NCBI GenBank assembly: GCA_018398805.1
Contig: JAGFBZ010002555.1
Coordinates: 1 to 64,000, forward strand
Length of the DNA stretch: 64,000 nt
Direction: 5' to 3'
Origin: Hirundichthys speculiger
Lineage: Eukaryota; Chordata; Actinopteri; Beloniformes; Exocoetidae
Shown here one piece after another: positions 11,223-21,262 of the stretch. Under the pieces are notes generated by a model, which searched no databases, was not told where the DNA came from, and saw nothing but the letters and a program-made list of their open reading frames with translations. The position numbers and the translations under genes are program-made. Position 1 is the first letter of the stretch; every line of letters begins with the position of its first letter.

Positions 11223-12185
11223 AGTGTTAAAAATGATTTAATGGCACCAAAGAACTAAGTGGCCATCCTCCTCAAACTTCATCATCATCATCATCGCCTC
11301 ACCATGTGATGGCTCATCACCCGGGTGATTACAGGCTACAAACATTTCCCAGGGCTACCTCCAGCCTTCCCAAAGAGATCAATATTATATTACAGGAGAT
11401 CCCTGATCTGGCAAAACAGCATTTGTTTTTCTTTTTTTTTTCTGTCAAAACACCAGGTTAGATGGAAAACAAGAAGTGAGCACAGTCTGAGAGGAGGGAG
11501 TTGCCTCTGTGAAGCTGAGATTTCAGCATTTAATTCAGGCGTCAGCACAAGTGCTATCAGGATCCTGGATTCAACCCTGAGGAGTTTATTGCCAGGTGTT
11601 CCCATGACAATTTTTTTTTTTCCTGGAGTGCATTAGACTGGCAGGACACCAGTAGCAGTCTGCTTATTAGATTTTGACAAGTGAAACCATTTCGAGCAAC
11701 CCTCCCGTGGGAGCGAGGGTCCAGGATGGGAACGGGGAGCCGGCCTCACAGGTCCTGTTTGGCCAGACACCTCCGGAAAGCTCTGATCAGACCTGCTCTC
11801 ACCTCCCCCTCTTATGTAACAGCACGCCCACGCCGAGGCAAACATCGACACGCGCTGAACTTTAAACATCCCCGCGTCCCATCTGAAATATTCATGGCTG
11901 AATACCGCGGGGCACATTCGAAGGCGAGCAGGGCTCGTCTCCAGACAGGTGTGGAGACTGTTGCGTAACAGCGCCTCTCATCCGTCGGTCGCCCTGCGTG
12001 GGCCTGGCTTCTGGTTCTGTGGCGTGAAGCTTATCTGGGGGCTCCTTCCCGTATTCAGGGCCGTCGGCACTTCCTGTCTGAGTCCATTTGGTCGTTCAGG
12101 CCGGGATCGTTGCAACTGCGTATCAGTGAAGAGCACAATCACCTACCCGACTGCACAAGAAGCTGCTGTGTGAGCATGTGAGCAT
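11223..12185. other. Intron 2 DNA, no gene
   Basis: A short CAT repeat (about 11281-11297) is present. Open frames at 11325-11636 and 11681-11968 are unremarkable. No other repeat family was recognised. Confidence 0.35.
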
Positions 12186-13729
12186 TAGGGTGAGTATTGG
12201 CAAGGACCTCGCAATACGATATGTATCATGATACGTTGGTTACGATACGATATTATCACAATATCGTGATATATTGCGATATTCTTCCCAGTTAATATCA
12301 AAATTAAAAGTAAAGATGAAAAATCAAGTTGCTGTATATGTTCATCAGTCAAAACTATTTGCTTCAAAACCACCTATTTATTGTTTATCATTAGTGTTTT
12401 TGCTAGGGCTGGGCAACGATTAAAATTTTAATCGCGATTAATCGCATTATTTCCCTGATTAATCACGATTAATCGCATTGTATACGCAAAATCAAATAAT
12501 GAATTCAAAAGTAGTGTAAAAGTCACTTTTATTTAAATGTTCTGCTGCCATATGAACTAAAGTGCCATAACATTTGTTGCTCAAACACTTTTAACATCAG
12601 CACTTGTCAGTAACACATATTTAGTGAAAATCTCATCTTCAAAAATGTAAAATAAAATAAAGCTTATTGCCACTGCCAGGAGTCATCCTGTTTTTATAAA
12701 AAATAAAAAAAAGTCTACAAACAAAATCCAACAAAATGATTGTGTCTCAGCACAATCAGAACATTAAAACAGGTAATTTCTGAGGTAACAGCAACTTTTA
12801 ACGGGGAGTTCAACTTGTCAGTCGTTACAAATAACCTTGTTTCTGTTGAATCCTCCGTCTGGAGAACTTTAAAATGAAAATGTCCATGTTAAAGTTCAGT
12901 AACTTTACCAATCCGTTTATCATTCATTCTTTCCATTTTCAATTGTCAATCAAAAATTAAAAAAAAATAAGAAGTGACATTTTATTAGGTTTTTTTTGTT
13001 TTTTAATCTAATACAAAAAAAATGAAAAAATGCCTGTTTTTTCAATTGTTCAAATGTTTTTTTTTTTTTTTCAATTTAATTCAATTTTCAATAAAATTTC
13101 AATTTTAGACTTGGATCAAAAATACAAAATGAAAAACGGGTCACAGGACTGAATTTGTTTTCTAATCGAGGACTGGACTTTCTGTTGTCATTACACATCT
13201 GTGCCACTAGATGGAGCCGCACTGCAGTAACCAGCTAGAGAACAGCAGGACAGTGAACACATGGAGCAGATCTGATGGAACATGGAGGAATGACGCCAAA
13301 GTTTTGTTGCAGTCCAGATATTTTTTTTTAGCCAGAATTGTTAATATTGTTACCTAAGTTGCTACCTGAACTGAAAAGTTCACAAATTTTTACCCGTTCT
13401 CCATGTCTGTTTTAGCTTTACAGCATGTTTACCTGCCAATTATCTTCTAGTTCCGCAGCAGCCAGAAACAGACTTTTCAAAACAAAAGCATGTGAACAAC
13501 ATGCGTTAACGCACGATAAAATAAATGTTGGCGTTAATAAATTAATTAGTTAACGCAATAATAATACGTTAACTTGCCCAGCCCTAATTTTTGCACATTT
13601 AAGTAACCATTACAACATACTGACAGCATTGTAAAAAAAAATCGATATTAGGAGCTGAAAAATCGATATTATATTCGGTGGCGGAAAATCGCAATATATT
13701 GCCAAATCAATTCTTTTTTCAAACCCCTA
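12186..13729 (-). mobile_element. Family A element split by a family B element
   Basis: The outer element is in reverse orientation: it starts TAGGGTGAGTATTGGCAAGG and ends CAAACCCCTA. The flanks are GTGAGCAT (12178-12185) and GTGAGCAT (13730-13737), an exact 8-bp duplication. Family A sequence occupies 12186-12403 and 13587-13729; the middle is a separate element. Confidence 0.9.
12404..13586 (+). mobile_element. Family B hAT-like element (1183 bp) nested in family A
   Basis: The ends are TAGGGCTGGGCAACGATTAA and TTAACTTGCCCAGCCCTA. The host family A sequence GTTTTTGC is duplicated as GTTTTTGC (12396-12403) and ATTTTTGC (13587-13594). Other copies are at 48288-49503 and 60875-61956. The interior is AT-rich with one more complex, well-conserved block (about 13175-13310). 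No transposase was recognised. Confidence 0.9.
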
Positions 13730-13737
13730 GTGAGCAT

Positions 13738-15191
13738 GTGCTCTGATGATACGTGCATTTTTACTGTTAAAATGCAACGTGCAGCTGCAGCAGCTTTCCT
13801 GCACTCAGATCTCTCAACGCATCTGGTTCTGACCCATGTGGTCATCCAAAGACATTACAGGACAGAAGGCAAACAAGTTCGGTCCAGCCGCCGTATATTC
13901 AGGATCAAACTACTTCAGTCCATCTTCACCGTGAAGATCATCTTCATCGTCCTGGAGACGACGATCAGTACGTGGCCGAACACGATGCCGTCTAAACCGA
14001 TAAATCTTGGTTTTCTTACGTCTTCTGCCTTCACGAAGCTCCCCTCTGTGCTCACCTGGCGCCGAACACTCCAGCCGTTCACTGTTCAGCGCTCCGTCCT
14101 CGTCTCCGCTCCAGCGCATGGCAACCGAGCGGCTGAGACGCATTACAAAGAGGAATAATCCACCCGGGACCCGCTGTAAAGGCGGTACACCGGTGACCTG
14201 GTGATGGGAGGGAGCGTGGCCCATCGCTGCCTCTCTCCCGTCTCCTCTGGAAGCGCGTGACCTCACAGCGGACGCTTCAACCTCCCGGTTATCTGGACAG
14301 GAATGAATGATGATGAGGGCAGGACGAGGAAGGTAAAAGCCAGGTGAGAGCAGGGAAGGATACGTCGACTGAAGGAACAGAAGCCCCGAGGGGGATGTCG
14401 CGAAACAAAAAGGGACGAGAGTGGCTTTTGCAAGGCCTGGCTATAGTTTTATCACTTTTTATTTTATTTTTTGGAAGTTGTTGTCTTCAGGCAGGAAGTG
14501 ACTCTCTGTTAAAGCCAAAAGTGAGAAAAGGGTGTTGGAAAGGGTGGCAGAGAAAAGGGGGGGGGGGGGCAGCTGGCATGCAGCTGGTGGCTCCTCAATC
14601 ACGTTATCTCCCTCCGTCGGTGGGGGGGTCAGAGGAGCCCCCCGCCCCCCCCGCCCCCCCCCTTCTGCTTCCTCCCCTGTTTTTGGCTCCTCCAGGCTGT
14701 TATGTAATAAAGCTGGAAGACAAACGAGGACAAGGAGAATGAGATTTATCTATTTACCCGTGAAGAACGTGCTTTAAAATGCACCAAGTGATTCTTTTTT
14801 CTGGATTTATATCACTTTACTCTTTAGAGCCTGTAAACAAATCGATTGTATTCATTAATTTTAATCGTGTCATTCTTTTCATTAACAAAATGTATTTAGT
14901 TGGGTAGCGAGGTTGACCGTTAACTCCTCCCTGCCTTTGTGCAATCAAGACGAGATGAGACAATCAAGAGAGCGGCGATCAGAGCCGGCCGACGTTCAGC
15001 GGCGTAGCGTCTCGATCCGCCGCCGCGGCAGCGGACAGCTGGAATCCCGGCGCAGCAGAACAAAGTAAGAAAGTGTTTGGTTGTTGCCGATCGTCTAAAG
15101 GGACGAAAGGAAATCATTACGTGAACACATGAAGCTATTAACTCTCCTTGTAACAAGGAGCTTGATTCCCTGACTTTAATGCTATTCCCCG
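13738..15191. other. Intron 2 DNA, no supported gene
   Basis: It contains purine-rich and G-run sequence (14550-14575) and C-rich sequence (14635-14665). A minus-strand segment around 13925-14085 gives a smooth hydrophobic peptide (RFIGLDGIVFGHVLIVVS, then RTMKMIFTVKMD and a stop) that I could not assign; see findings. Confidence 0.35.
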
Positions 15192-16583
15192 TAGGGCTGT
15201 AGCGATACACTAATCTCGTGATACGATACACGATATTCGGCTCACGATACGATATTTATTTGGTGACGTCTTGTGAGTGTTCCAATGACTTTGAATTTAT
15301 TGAACTGAAAACATCAATTACACATTATATGGCTGACAGGCAGCTTACAAATGCTGGACAAGATGAATAAAAGATTTGTTGAGAAATAGTTTAGTTTATT
15401 TAAACAGTCCAAATTGTTGCTTGCAACAATTTACCCGTTACCATTCCGACGGCCCGTAATTTCCAAAACCACACCGTAATTTACACAGCTCATATGTTAC
15501 ATGAGGTAATCATGCGACATATCTTTGGAAAACTAAGATTCTTGTGATTCAATCAATGCAAAACCATTTCAGGGTATAATCATAACAGCAGGTACAATTA
15601 ACGCCTGTATCACACAACAAACAAACAAACAGTTACAAAATTGATGCAACTCACCTTATAAGCCTTATAAAACTCGTCCGTTCAAAAATATTCCCACAAA
15701 AATGGTCTGGTTACATTCACAAAGGTCCAGTTGATCCAATCCAGTAATGTATTTAGTCCAAAATGCATTATTATAGCAGAAAATATCCACAAACAGTTGC
15801 TGCATCATTTTAAAATTTGTCGGTCGACGGCCGAACTTCCAGGCTTTGTTCACTGTAACTAGCCGTTTGCGTGTTTCATAATCGATTCTTTGGTTTTAAA
15901 ATGGAGGGGGTCAGCTGACCTTTAGATTGACACCTCATACGTCCATATAGCAGCTTCCCTGTCCTGTCCACAGCCTACAACAGCCAATGAGGGCCAGCGT
16001 TGAAAGGAAGCCTATGCCCCCATTGTGTCGTGTAAAAACTGAGCCAGTTAGAACCAATCGTGCTGATGACTGGCGCATTGAATAGCCAATGAAATTATGA
16101 GCACAGCGATGTGTCGCTTCAGGGGGCGGAGACAAAGCCACAACCAGGAAGTACCTGCGTAACTGCAAATTAATTACGTGCGTCAAACGTTGCACTGTGG
16201 CTTGTTTATATAAAATTGCTGAAAATAACCTGTAATTGGTTATAATTGTAAATGTGTGTAAATATGTGAATAGTTACTATGTTTGCTGTGTTGTAAAAGG
16301 CAATTATGACTTTTATCCAAAAAGTGGGAAAAACTTTAGTGTTACCTTTCAAAAGAGACCAAAACCATCCATGTGCTACAAATGGTTCAAGAACAGCTTT
16401 CAATTTACTTTGGGTAAGCTCTGGATAGGCGTTTTAGGCTAATTTTACAGGAGCGGTAAGGGGTTAAAGGTGGGACACGGGGGTTTTGAAAGAAGCTTAG
16501 AATATCGATACTCGTGGCTGAAAAATCGATACTCGATAAAATATCGATATATATCGCAGAATCGATAAAATCGTTCAGCTCTA
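15192..16583 (+). mobile_element. Family D hAT-like element carrying a nested TTAA element
   Basis: It starts TAGGGCTGTAGCGATACAC and ends CGTTCAGCTCTA. The flanks are ATTCCCCG (15184-15191) and ATTCCCCG (16584-16591), an exact 8-bp duplication. Family D sequence occupies the two ends and family G the middle (15434-16463). Confidence 0.9.
15434..16463 (+). mobile_element. Family G piggyBac-like MITE nested in family D
   Basis: The termini are CCCGTTACCATTCC and its approximate inverse GAGCGGTAAGGGG. Flanks are TTTA (15430-15433) and TTAA (16464-16467). The uninterrupted family D copy at 50731-51128 has TTAA at this exact place, so the target is TTAA, as in piggyBac elements. There is no transposase. 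A second copy in reverse orientation is at 46103-47387. Confidence 0.78.
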
Positions 16584-16591
16584 ATTCCCCG

Positions 16592-16722
16592 CTATCAGAC
16601 GGAAACTGAACCTATCTCGCCCGGTTCTCCGGAACGAGTCTGCTCTTTTTTCTCTTCCTGTCTTTCCCGAGCGTTTGTCTCCACGTCGTTTCTCAGCAGA
16701 GGCCGAGGAGATAAAACACTCA
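16592..16722. other. Short spacer between family D and Harbinger element
   Basis: It has no recognised feature and ends in TCA (16720-16722), the left target duplication of the next element. Confidence 0.4.
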
Positions 16723-16899
16723 GGGCCTGATTTACTAAGATCCTAAATAAAGAGTACTAAATTGCGTGTGCACTGAAAAAGTTTGCGCGTGCTGTTGTTG
16801 TGTGTTTTGCGGGTGATCAACTAAGAATGCTCGCGCAAATGATAACAGGTGCAAACCGCAGTATTTAAATGAGGTGTTGCGTGTCTTACGGTTTGCGCC

Positions 16900-17193
16900 A
16901 TGGAGAGTCTGGATGGAAAGCAGGATAGATGCAAGCGCAAAATGAAATTTGACGAGTTGGAGTTAGAGATATTAGTGGAAGAGGCAAATAAACACATTCA
17001 TGAACTACAGCAAAGACATTTAAACATCACCAAAAGAAACGCAATATGGGAGAAAATCTGCGATAGAATAAATGCAGTTGGTAAGACAAAAAGAACGGCA
17101 GATGAGGTTAAAAGAAGGTGGCAAGATATAAGGCGAAGAACTAAAGAAAAAGTGGCCTTTAATAAAACTTCGGCAAACAAGACGGGTGGTTAA
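16900..17193 (+). CDS. Harbinger Myb/SANT-like DNA-binding protein (97 aa)
   Basis: The uninterrupted frame starts MESLDGKQDRCKRKMKFDEL and contains the trihelix/Myb-like domain seen in Harbinger accessory proteins and in NAIF1-type relatives: FDELELEILVEEANKHIHEL (residues about 17-36), the second helix with KRNAIWEKICDRINAVGK (about 46-63), and the third helix with TADEVKRRWQDIRRRTKEK (about 67-85). The aromatic W in AIWEKI and in RRWQDIRR are the expected core residues. Harbinger elements encode such a protein beside the transposase; from family knowledge it binds transposon ends and aids nuclear import of the transposase. Here it sits inside element ends with a 3-bp duplication, 177 bp from the left terminus. 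It is shorter than full-length relatives (often 150 aa or more) because the frame stops soon after the domain, so it may be C-terminally truncated. Confidence 0.8.
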   Translation: MESLDGKQDRCKRKMKFDELELEILVEEANKHIHELQQRHLNITKRNAIWEKICDRINAVGKTKRTADEVKRRWQDIRRRTKEKVAFNKTSANKTGG

Positions 17194-17357
17194 GTGGCCG
17201 TTGAGAAGTTCAAGCCTCCATAACCGCGGAGCGCTGTCATTACGGAGATGCGTCTCTGCGCGCAGCTGTGGCATCAATGAGTGGAGCTGTGGCTGGAGCC
17301 GACTCGTCCTCACACACTACTCATTCGTAAAAAAAAGTATATGTTTTTTCATAAAAT

Positions 17358-17485
17358 CCATCCATCCATCCATCCATCCATCCATTAGCTTCCGCTTATC
17401 TGAAGTCGGGTCGCGGGGCCAGCCGCTTCAGAGGTCCAGATCCCCCGGCCGCTTCCACCAGCTCCTCTGGGAGAATCCCGAGGCG
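17358..17485 (-). mobile_element. LINE 3'-end insertion inside the Harbinger element
   Basis: It begins with tandem CCAT units (the reversed 3' tail), followed by TTAGCTTCCGCTTATCTGAA and GGGTCGCGGGG sequence typical of reversed fish LINE ends. It is flanked by an exact 13-bp duplication TTTTTCATAAAAT (17345-17357 and 17486-17498), which is the mark of target-primed reverse transcription. Length is 128 bp, so it is strongly 5' truncated. Confidence 0.85.
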
Positions 17486-17714
17486 TTTTTCATAAAATGA
17501 TGTGGAAATAACCCATTTTATTACAACTGAAATTGTGCTTGGGAGGAGTATTTTCACCGGACATTTTGACCGGAGAGATTATAAAAATCCCGGACTTCCG
17601 CATATTTTACCAGACAAAGTCCAGCAATTACCAGACAACGGAAACCCTGGTGCCTCCTGTGGCAACCTTTTGCTTAATAATACTCGATTTAACATTCAAA
17701 TAAAATATTTCTCC

Positions 17715-17835
17715 TTTTGCATGTGCAAACAAATTTACACGAGTCCGAAAGACTCTCTCTCTGCGTATTCTTTGATTTTGGCGATGTCGCCTCCTTGCCA
17801 CAATAACAGCAGCCATCGGTGCGTAATGCTGGACA
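17715..17835 (-). pseudogene. Possible Harbinger transposase N-terminal fragment
   Basis: On the minus strand the frame reads MAAVIVARRRHRQNQRIRRE, then RVFRTRVNLFA, resembling the start of fish Harbinger transposases. The frame then diverges and the DDE nuclease region is absent. Its position opposite the Myb-like gene fits the divergent or convergent two-gene layout of Harbinger elements. The assignment is by eye only. Confidence 0.5.
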
Positions 17836-18165
17836 GAATAGCACCTTCCTTTCGAACGTACTAAATACAGACGCAATCACAATCCCCGCAATTACTTTCA
17901 GGGTTGGTAAATCTCATTGCGTGTGGTAAATGGACCTATTTGCATTTTCCCCTCCCAGTATTTTGCGCTTTCTGGCGGGTACGCCCCATATTGTTTATTC
18001 ATCAGGGCAAAAGTGCTAAATGAACAGCGTGTGCTATTTTTCTGATTTGAGAGGCGCAGTCCTCTTTGCACGCTGTTAGTAAATCAGCTTGCGCATTGGT
18101 TTGCGGGTGATGTCAAGTTTGCACACGTTTTTACGCACGCAAACCTTTAGTAAATCAGGCCCTCA

Positions 18166-19270
18166 GAGGCTTGAGAAGCAGACGGGGGGTGAACTTTGCT
18201 CACGGAAGAAAAACGCGAGCAAAAAACTTTTCCGTATGAGAGGAAGAGTGAACAAAGAGAAGCGAAGGAACCAGAGGAAGACGAGGGGGGGAACGGGACA
18301 GAGATGAATGGGCCCGGATGGAAAAGTATTGGTTTCAGAGGACGGGGAGAGTGACGGGAGGCAACAGGGGAACCGAAAAGGAACAAATAAGGAGGAAAAA
18401 TGGAGAGAGGCAGGAAAAACAAACGCCACAGAGAGTGATAAGAAATAGGATGTTAATTCATGACAAGGAGGGAATGGATGGGAGGAAGAGAGAGATTAAA
18501 GACGCGGAGAAATCAGTTATGGGGAGGGAAGCCTGGGCGAAGAGGTCGACGTTAAATAACAGGAGACTGAAGCTCGTTGTCTTGTCATCGGAGTCATCAA
18601 CCACCAGGGAAATCAGCCATGAAGCTCAGCGAGGAGGCATTTAATCTACTGTCAAGCCTTTAAACCTCGTTTCTCTGCAGCACAACATGACAACACACGG
18701 ACGGAGGCCGTCGCTGCGCCCGTTACCGCCGAAAAACCGCCCGCTGCCGACGTGTTTATTAGCGCGGGTCTTGTTTTAATGATCCCGGAGCTGTGGGCTC
18801 CTCGCCGCGCTGGGACGACGGCGTTGAGGAAATGTCGTTAATATCAAATATCGGCAGGCGTGAATTGAGATGGATAACATCCCGAGAATTCCGTTTATTG
18901 TCTATTGATCACGGTTTCTACGTTTACCGCCGTGCAGCACGCTGAATCAGCTCCGCCTCAGAGTTTCCGCCTCATCCAGTTGATCGTTCAAATTATTTTC
19001 TTACTCCGGGTGACATTTGCTCTCTCTTCGTCGATGTCTCTGCTCTCAGAAACCGATGAAAGATGGGTCACTGTTACGTCGCTTCAACGTAAGGAAGCAG
19101 AAACACCCGCAGTTCCTCTAAACGGCCACCAGGGGGCCGATCACTTGACTCCCTTATTAGATTATCTGGCTTTACAGTGGAAAAAAATATGTTCAAAGTC
19201 CATCCAGGGGTGAATTTTTATGTACCTCAACAGGTAAAACTAAGCCAACAGATGTTTGCATCATTGTGGG
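18166..19270. other. Intron 2 DNA, no gene
   Basis: It is purine-rich on the plus strand from about 18180 to 18560 and unique-looking after that. Open frames here are driven by purine composition. Confidence 0.35.
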
Positions 19271-19322
19271 TAGGGGTGTGAAAAAATCGATTTGGCAATA
19301 TATCACGATTTTCGGCCGCCCA
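19271..19322 (+). repeat. Family A left-end fragment
   Basis: It begins TAGGGGTGTGAAAAAATCG and runs to GGCCGCCCAA, then the match stops. Only the first 52 bases of the family are present. Confidence 0.8.
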
Positions 19323-19447
19323 AGGTTAAACCACAGGTTATGAGACTTTCAGGCATCTCATAACTCCAACTTATGTCTCATCTTCAGCTAAGCTCGTGAA
19401 GGTGCATATGCACATCTTGGACACCATTTAAAGATTTCTGTGCCTAA

Positions 19448-19842
19448 TAGGGGTGTGAAAAAATTTGATTTCGATTTGGCAATATATCATGATTTTTAGC
19501 CGCCCAATATAATATTGATTTTTCAGCTCCTAATATCAATTTTTTAGGAAAATTGTTTAATTTTCACATTTAAATTGTTGAAAATTTAAATGTGCAAAAA
19601 CACTAATCATAAACAATAAATAGGTTGTTTTGAAGCAAATAGTTTTGACTCAATTTGTCCTCTGAATGATCAATATCATCTGATGAACATATACAGCAAC
19701 TTTATTTTTTTTTTATTTTGGTATTAACTGGTTAGAATATCGCAATATATCGTGATATCGCGATATCATGATAATTTCGTATCATGACCCAAGTATTGTG
19801 ATACATATCATATTGCGCGGTCCTTGCTAATATTCACCCCTT
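19448..19842 (+). mobile_element. Family A element
   Basis: It begins TAGGGGTGTGAAAAAATTTG and ends TATTCACCCCTT. It contains the diagnostic AAACAATAAATAGGTTGTTT and GATGAACATATACAGCAACT segments. No clear 8-bp duplication is visible, so one edge may be eroded. Confidence 0.82.
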
Positions 19843-19985
19843 TTTGGTGTTCACAGCTGGCATCTGAGCTGTGACTTAAAGAGAGAGTGTACAGATATGG
19901 TTTTTTGTGCTTTTAATAGTACTGACAGGCCACAACAATCAGCTCCAGTCTGGTCTGAAAGAGTCAGCAGTGAAGACCCCCCTAT

Positions 19986-20005
19986 GGGTTAGGGTTAGGG
20001 TTAGG
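19986..20005 (+). repeat. Interstitial telomere-like TTAGGG run
   Basis: Three successive GGGTTA units plus GG lie within unique sequence. It is short and may be coincidental. Confidence 0.6.
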
Positions 20006-20119
20006 CCTGCAGCTGGGACGAAGCTTAGCAGCGAAGCCGAAAGCTTCATTTTTCACCTCCAACCTGGCCAGATCAGATCTACGAAGCCATATGGTTCGCT
20101 TTTATAAATTAGAGAAACT

Positions 20120-20243
20120 ATGGAACTACATACTGGCAACCTGTCCAGGGTGGACCCCTCCCTTTCACCTGAAGAGAGATGGGATAGACTCCAGCAGACC
20201 CTGCAGAGGACTAGACATGTATGGATGATGGATGGATGGATGT
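20120..20243 (+). repeat. LINE 3' tail
   Basis: The segment ...GGCAACCTGTCCAGGGTGGA..., GATGGGATAGACTCCAGCAG and the terminal GATGGATGGATGGA units match the usual 3' end of fish LINEs. Confidence 0.72.
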
Positions 20244-20411
20244 AATTGCATAGTTGTGGGATTGCCGAAAACTGACTGTGGTCCAACAAAGAGACCGAGG
20301 CTGGTCTTCTAGACTCCCTCGCCCGTCTTGCCCACACTTTCATTTATCTTCCCATTCAAAAGCAGTGCGTTCTCTCGTCGACCCTCTTGGTCGTCCACTG
20401 CCACCCTGACT

Positions 20412-21262
20412 AGGGTTGGGCACTGAAAAACGATTCCAAGTAGGAATCGGTTCCTAACGTCCGGTTCTGGAATCGTTTAGAAGATTTTTGAATTTCGATT
20501 CCTTTTTTCGGTTCCTAAATGTCCGCACTACTTTTTTGTTTTGTTTTGATTGACTGCACTAGTTTGTTGATGTTACTCCGCCCGGCGTACTAAACTACGC
20601 GCTAGTATCGACATCATGTCCGTCACCAACAATACTTCACTCGCCACAACATGGATCCCAAGAGACGCCGCTCTTGAGTTTGGCTGCATTTCAGTCCAGG
20701 AAATGACGGCTACCTGGCGCAGTGCAACACCTGCGGGAAGCGTGTTACCGCCAAAGGAGGGAGCACGACTAATATGGCAAAACACCTTCCCCTGCATGGC
20801 ATCACAAAAATAAATGAGAGTACCTTATTTAATTTACCTTTCAGTAAGCACCGCCCCCTTCCTAGTTACTGTTGCTAGGTCGGACAAACTTTCTGCTCCT
20901 CCGTTAAGGACTGTGTTAATTCACTATTTTTCCGATGTGTATCATCAGTGTTAATATTATACTATAATAACTCCGTGGTGAAATATTGGTGCTGGGGACC
21001 TGCAACAGTGACTCGTTTGGAGGAGACATTTTTTCCTTTTCCCAAGCCAACACCCCATTCACATTAGCTGCGAGGGCTAAAATGACAGTAGAGCAACAAC
21101 CTATGTGGTGAAAAGGCTCCTTCCCTTCTCAGTTCTACTGTTAGATAAGTCGTGATCTGTTGACCTACACATCAAAGAATCAGAATCAAGAATCGTTTTG
21201 AACAGTAATCAAAACAGAGAATCGGAATTGAAATCAGAATCGTTAAAATCCAACCCCAGTGC
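20412..21262 (+). mobile_element. hAT-like element family J with BED-finger relic
   Basis: The left end TAGGGTTGGGCACTGAAAAA and the right end GTTAAAATCCAACCCCA are degenerate inverted termini, and GAATCG-rich subterminal sequence occurs at both ends. It contains the BED zinc-finger relic at 20651-20878. The 8-bp duplication is not recognisable and the right edge is approximate. Confidence 0.72.
20651..20878 (+). pseudogene. hAT transposase BED zinc-finger exon, interrupted by one stop
   Basis: Translation in one frame gives MDPKRRRS, a TGA stop, then VWLHFSPGNDGYLAQCNTCG, then KRVTAKGGSTTNMAKHLPLH and GITK, ending at TAG (20876-20878). The pattern of aromatic residues, CNTC (Cys-x2-Cys), TTNMAKH and a second His (His-x3-His) is a BED-type DNA-binding finger as found at the N-terminus of hAT transposases and ZBED proteins. 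The single TGA probably replaced one codon. The rest of the transposase (the RNase-H-like DDE and dimerisation domains) is missing from the element. Confidence 0.8.

Larger units (their letters stand above)
16723..18162 (+). mobile_element. PIF/Harbinger-type transposon (1440 bp)
   Basis: Inverted ends are GGGCCTGATTTACTAAG and CTTTAGTAAATCAGGCCC, flanked by TCA on both sides (16720-16722, 18163-18165); 3-bp duplications are typical of PIF/Harbinger. Sub-terminal copies of the GTAAATCAGC-like motif with GCGCAA-type words occur at both ends. It carries an open Myb-like gene (16900-17193), a fragment of a minus-strand transposase-like frame, and a nested retro-insertion (17358-17485). Most of the DDE transposase is missing, so it is not autonomous. 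Confidence 0.88.

Noticed and set aside
14344..14742. 132-aa plus-strand frame with a hydrophobic stretch and a Pro-rich end
   Set aside because: The hydrophobic part comes from a T-rich run and the rest from G and C homopolymers; there is no conserved motif.
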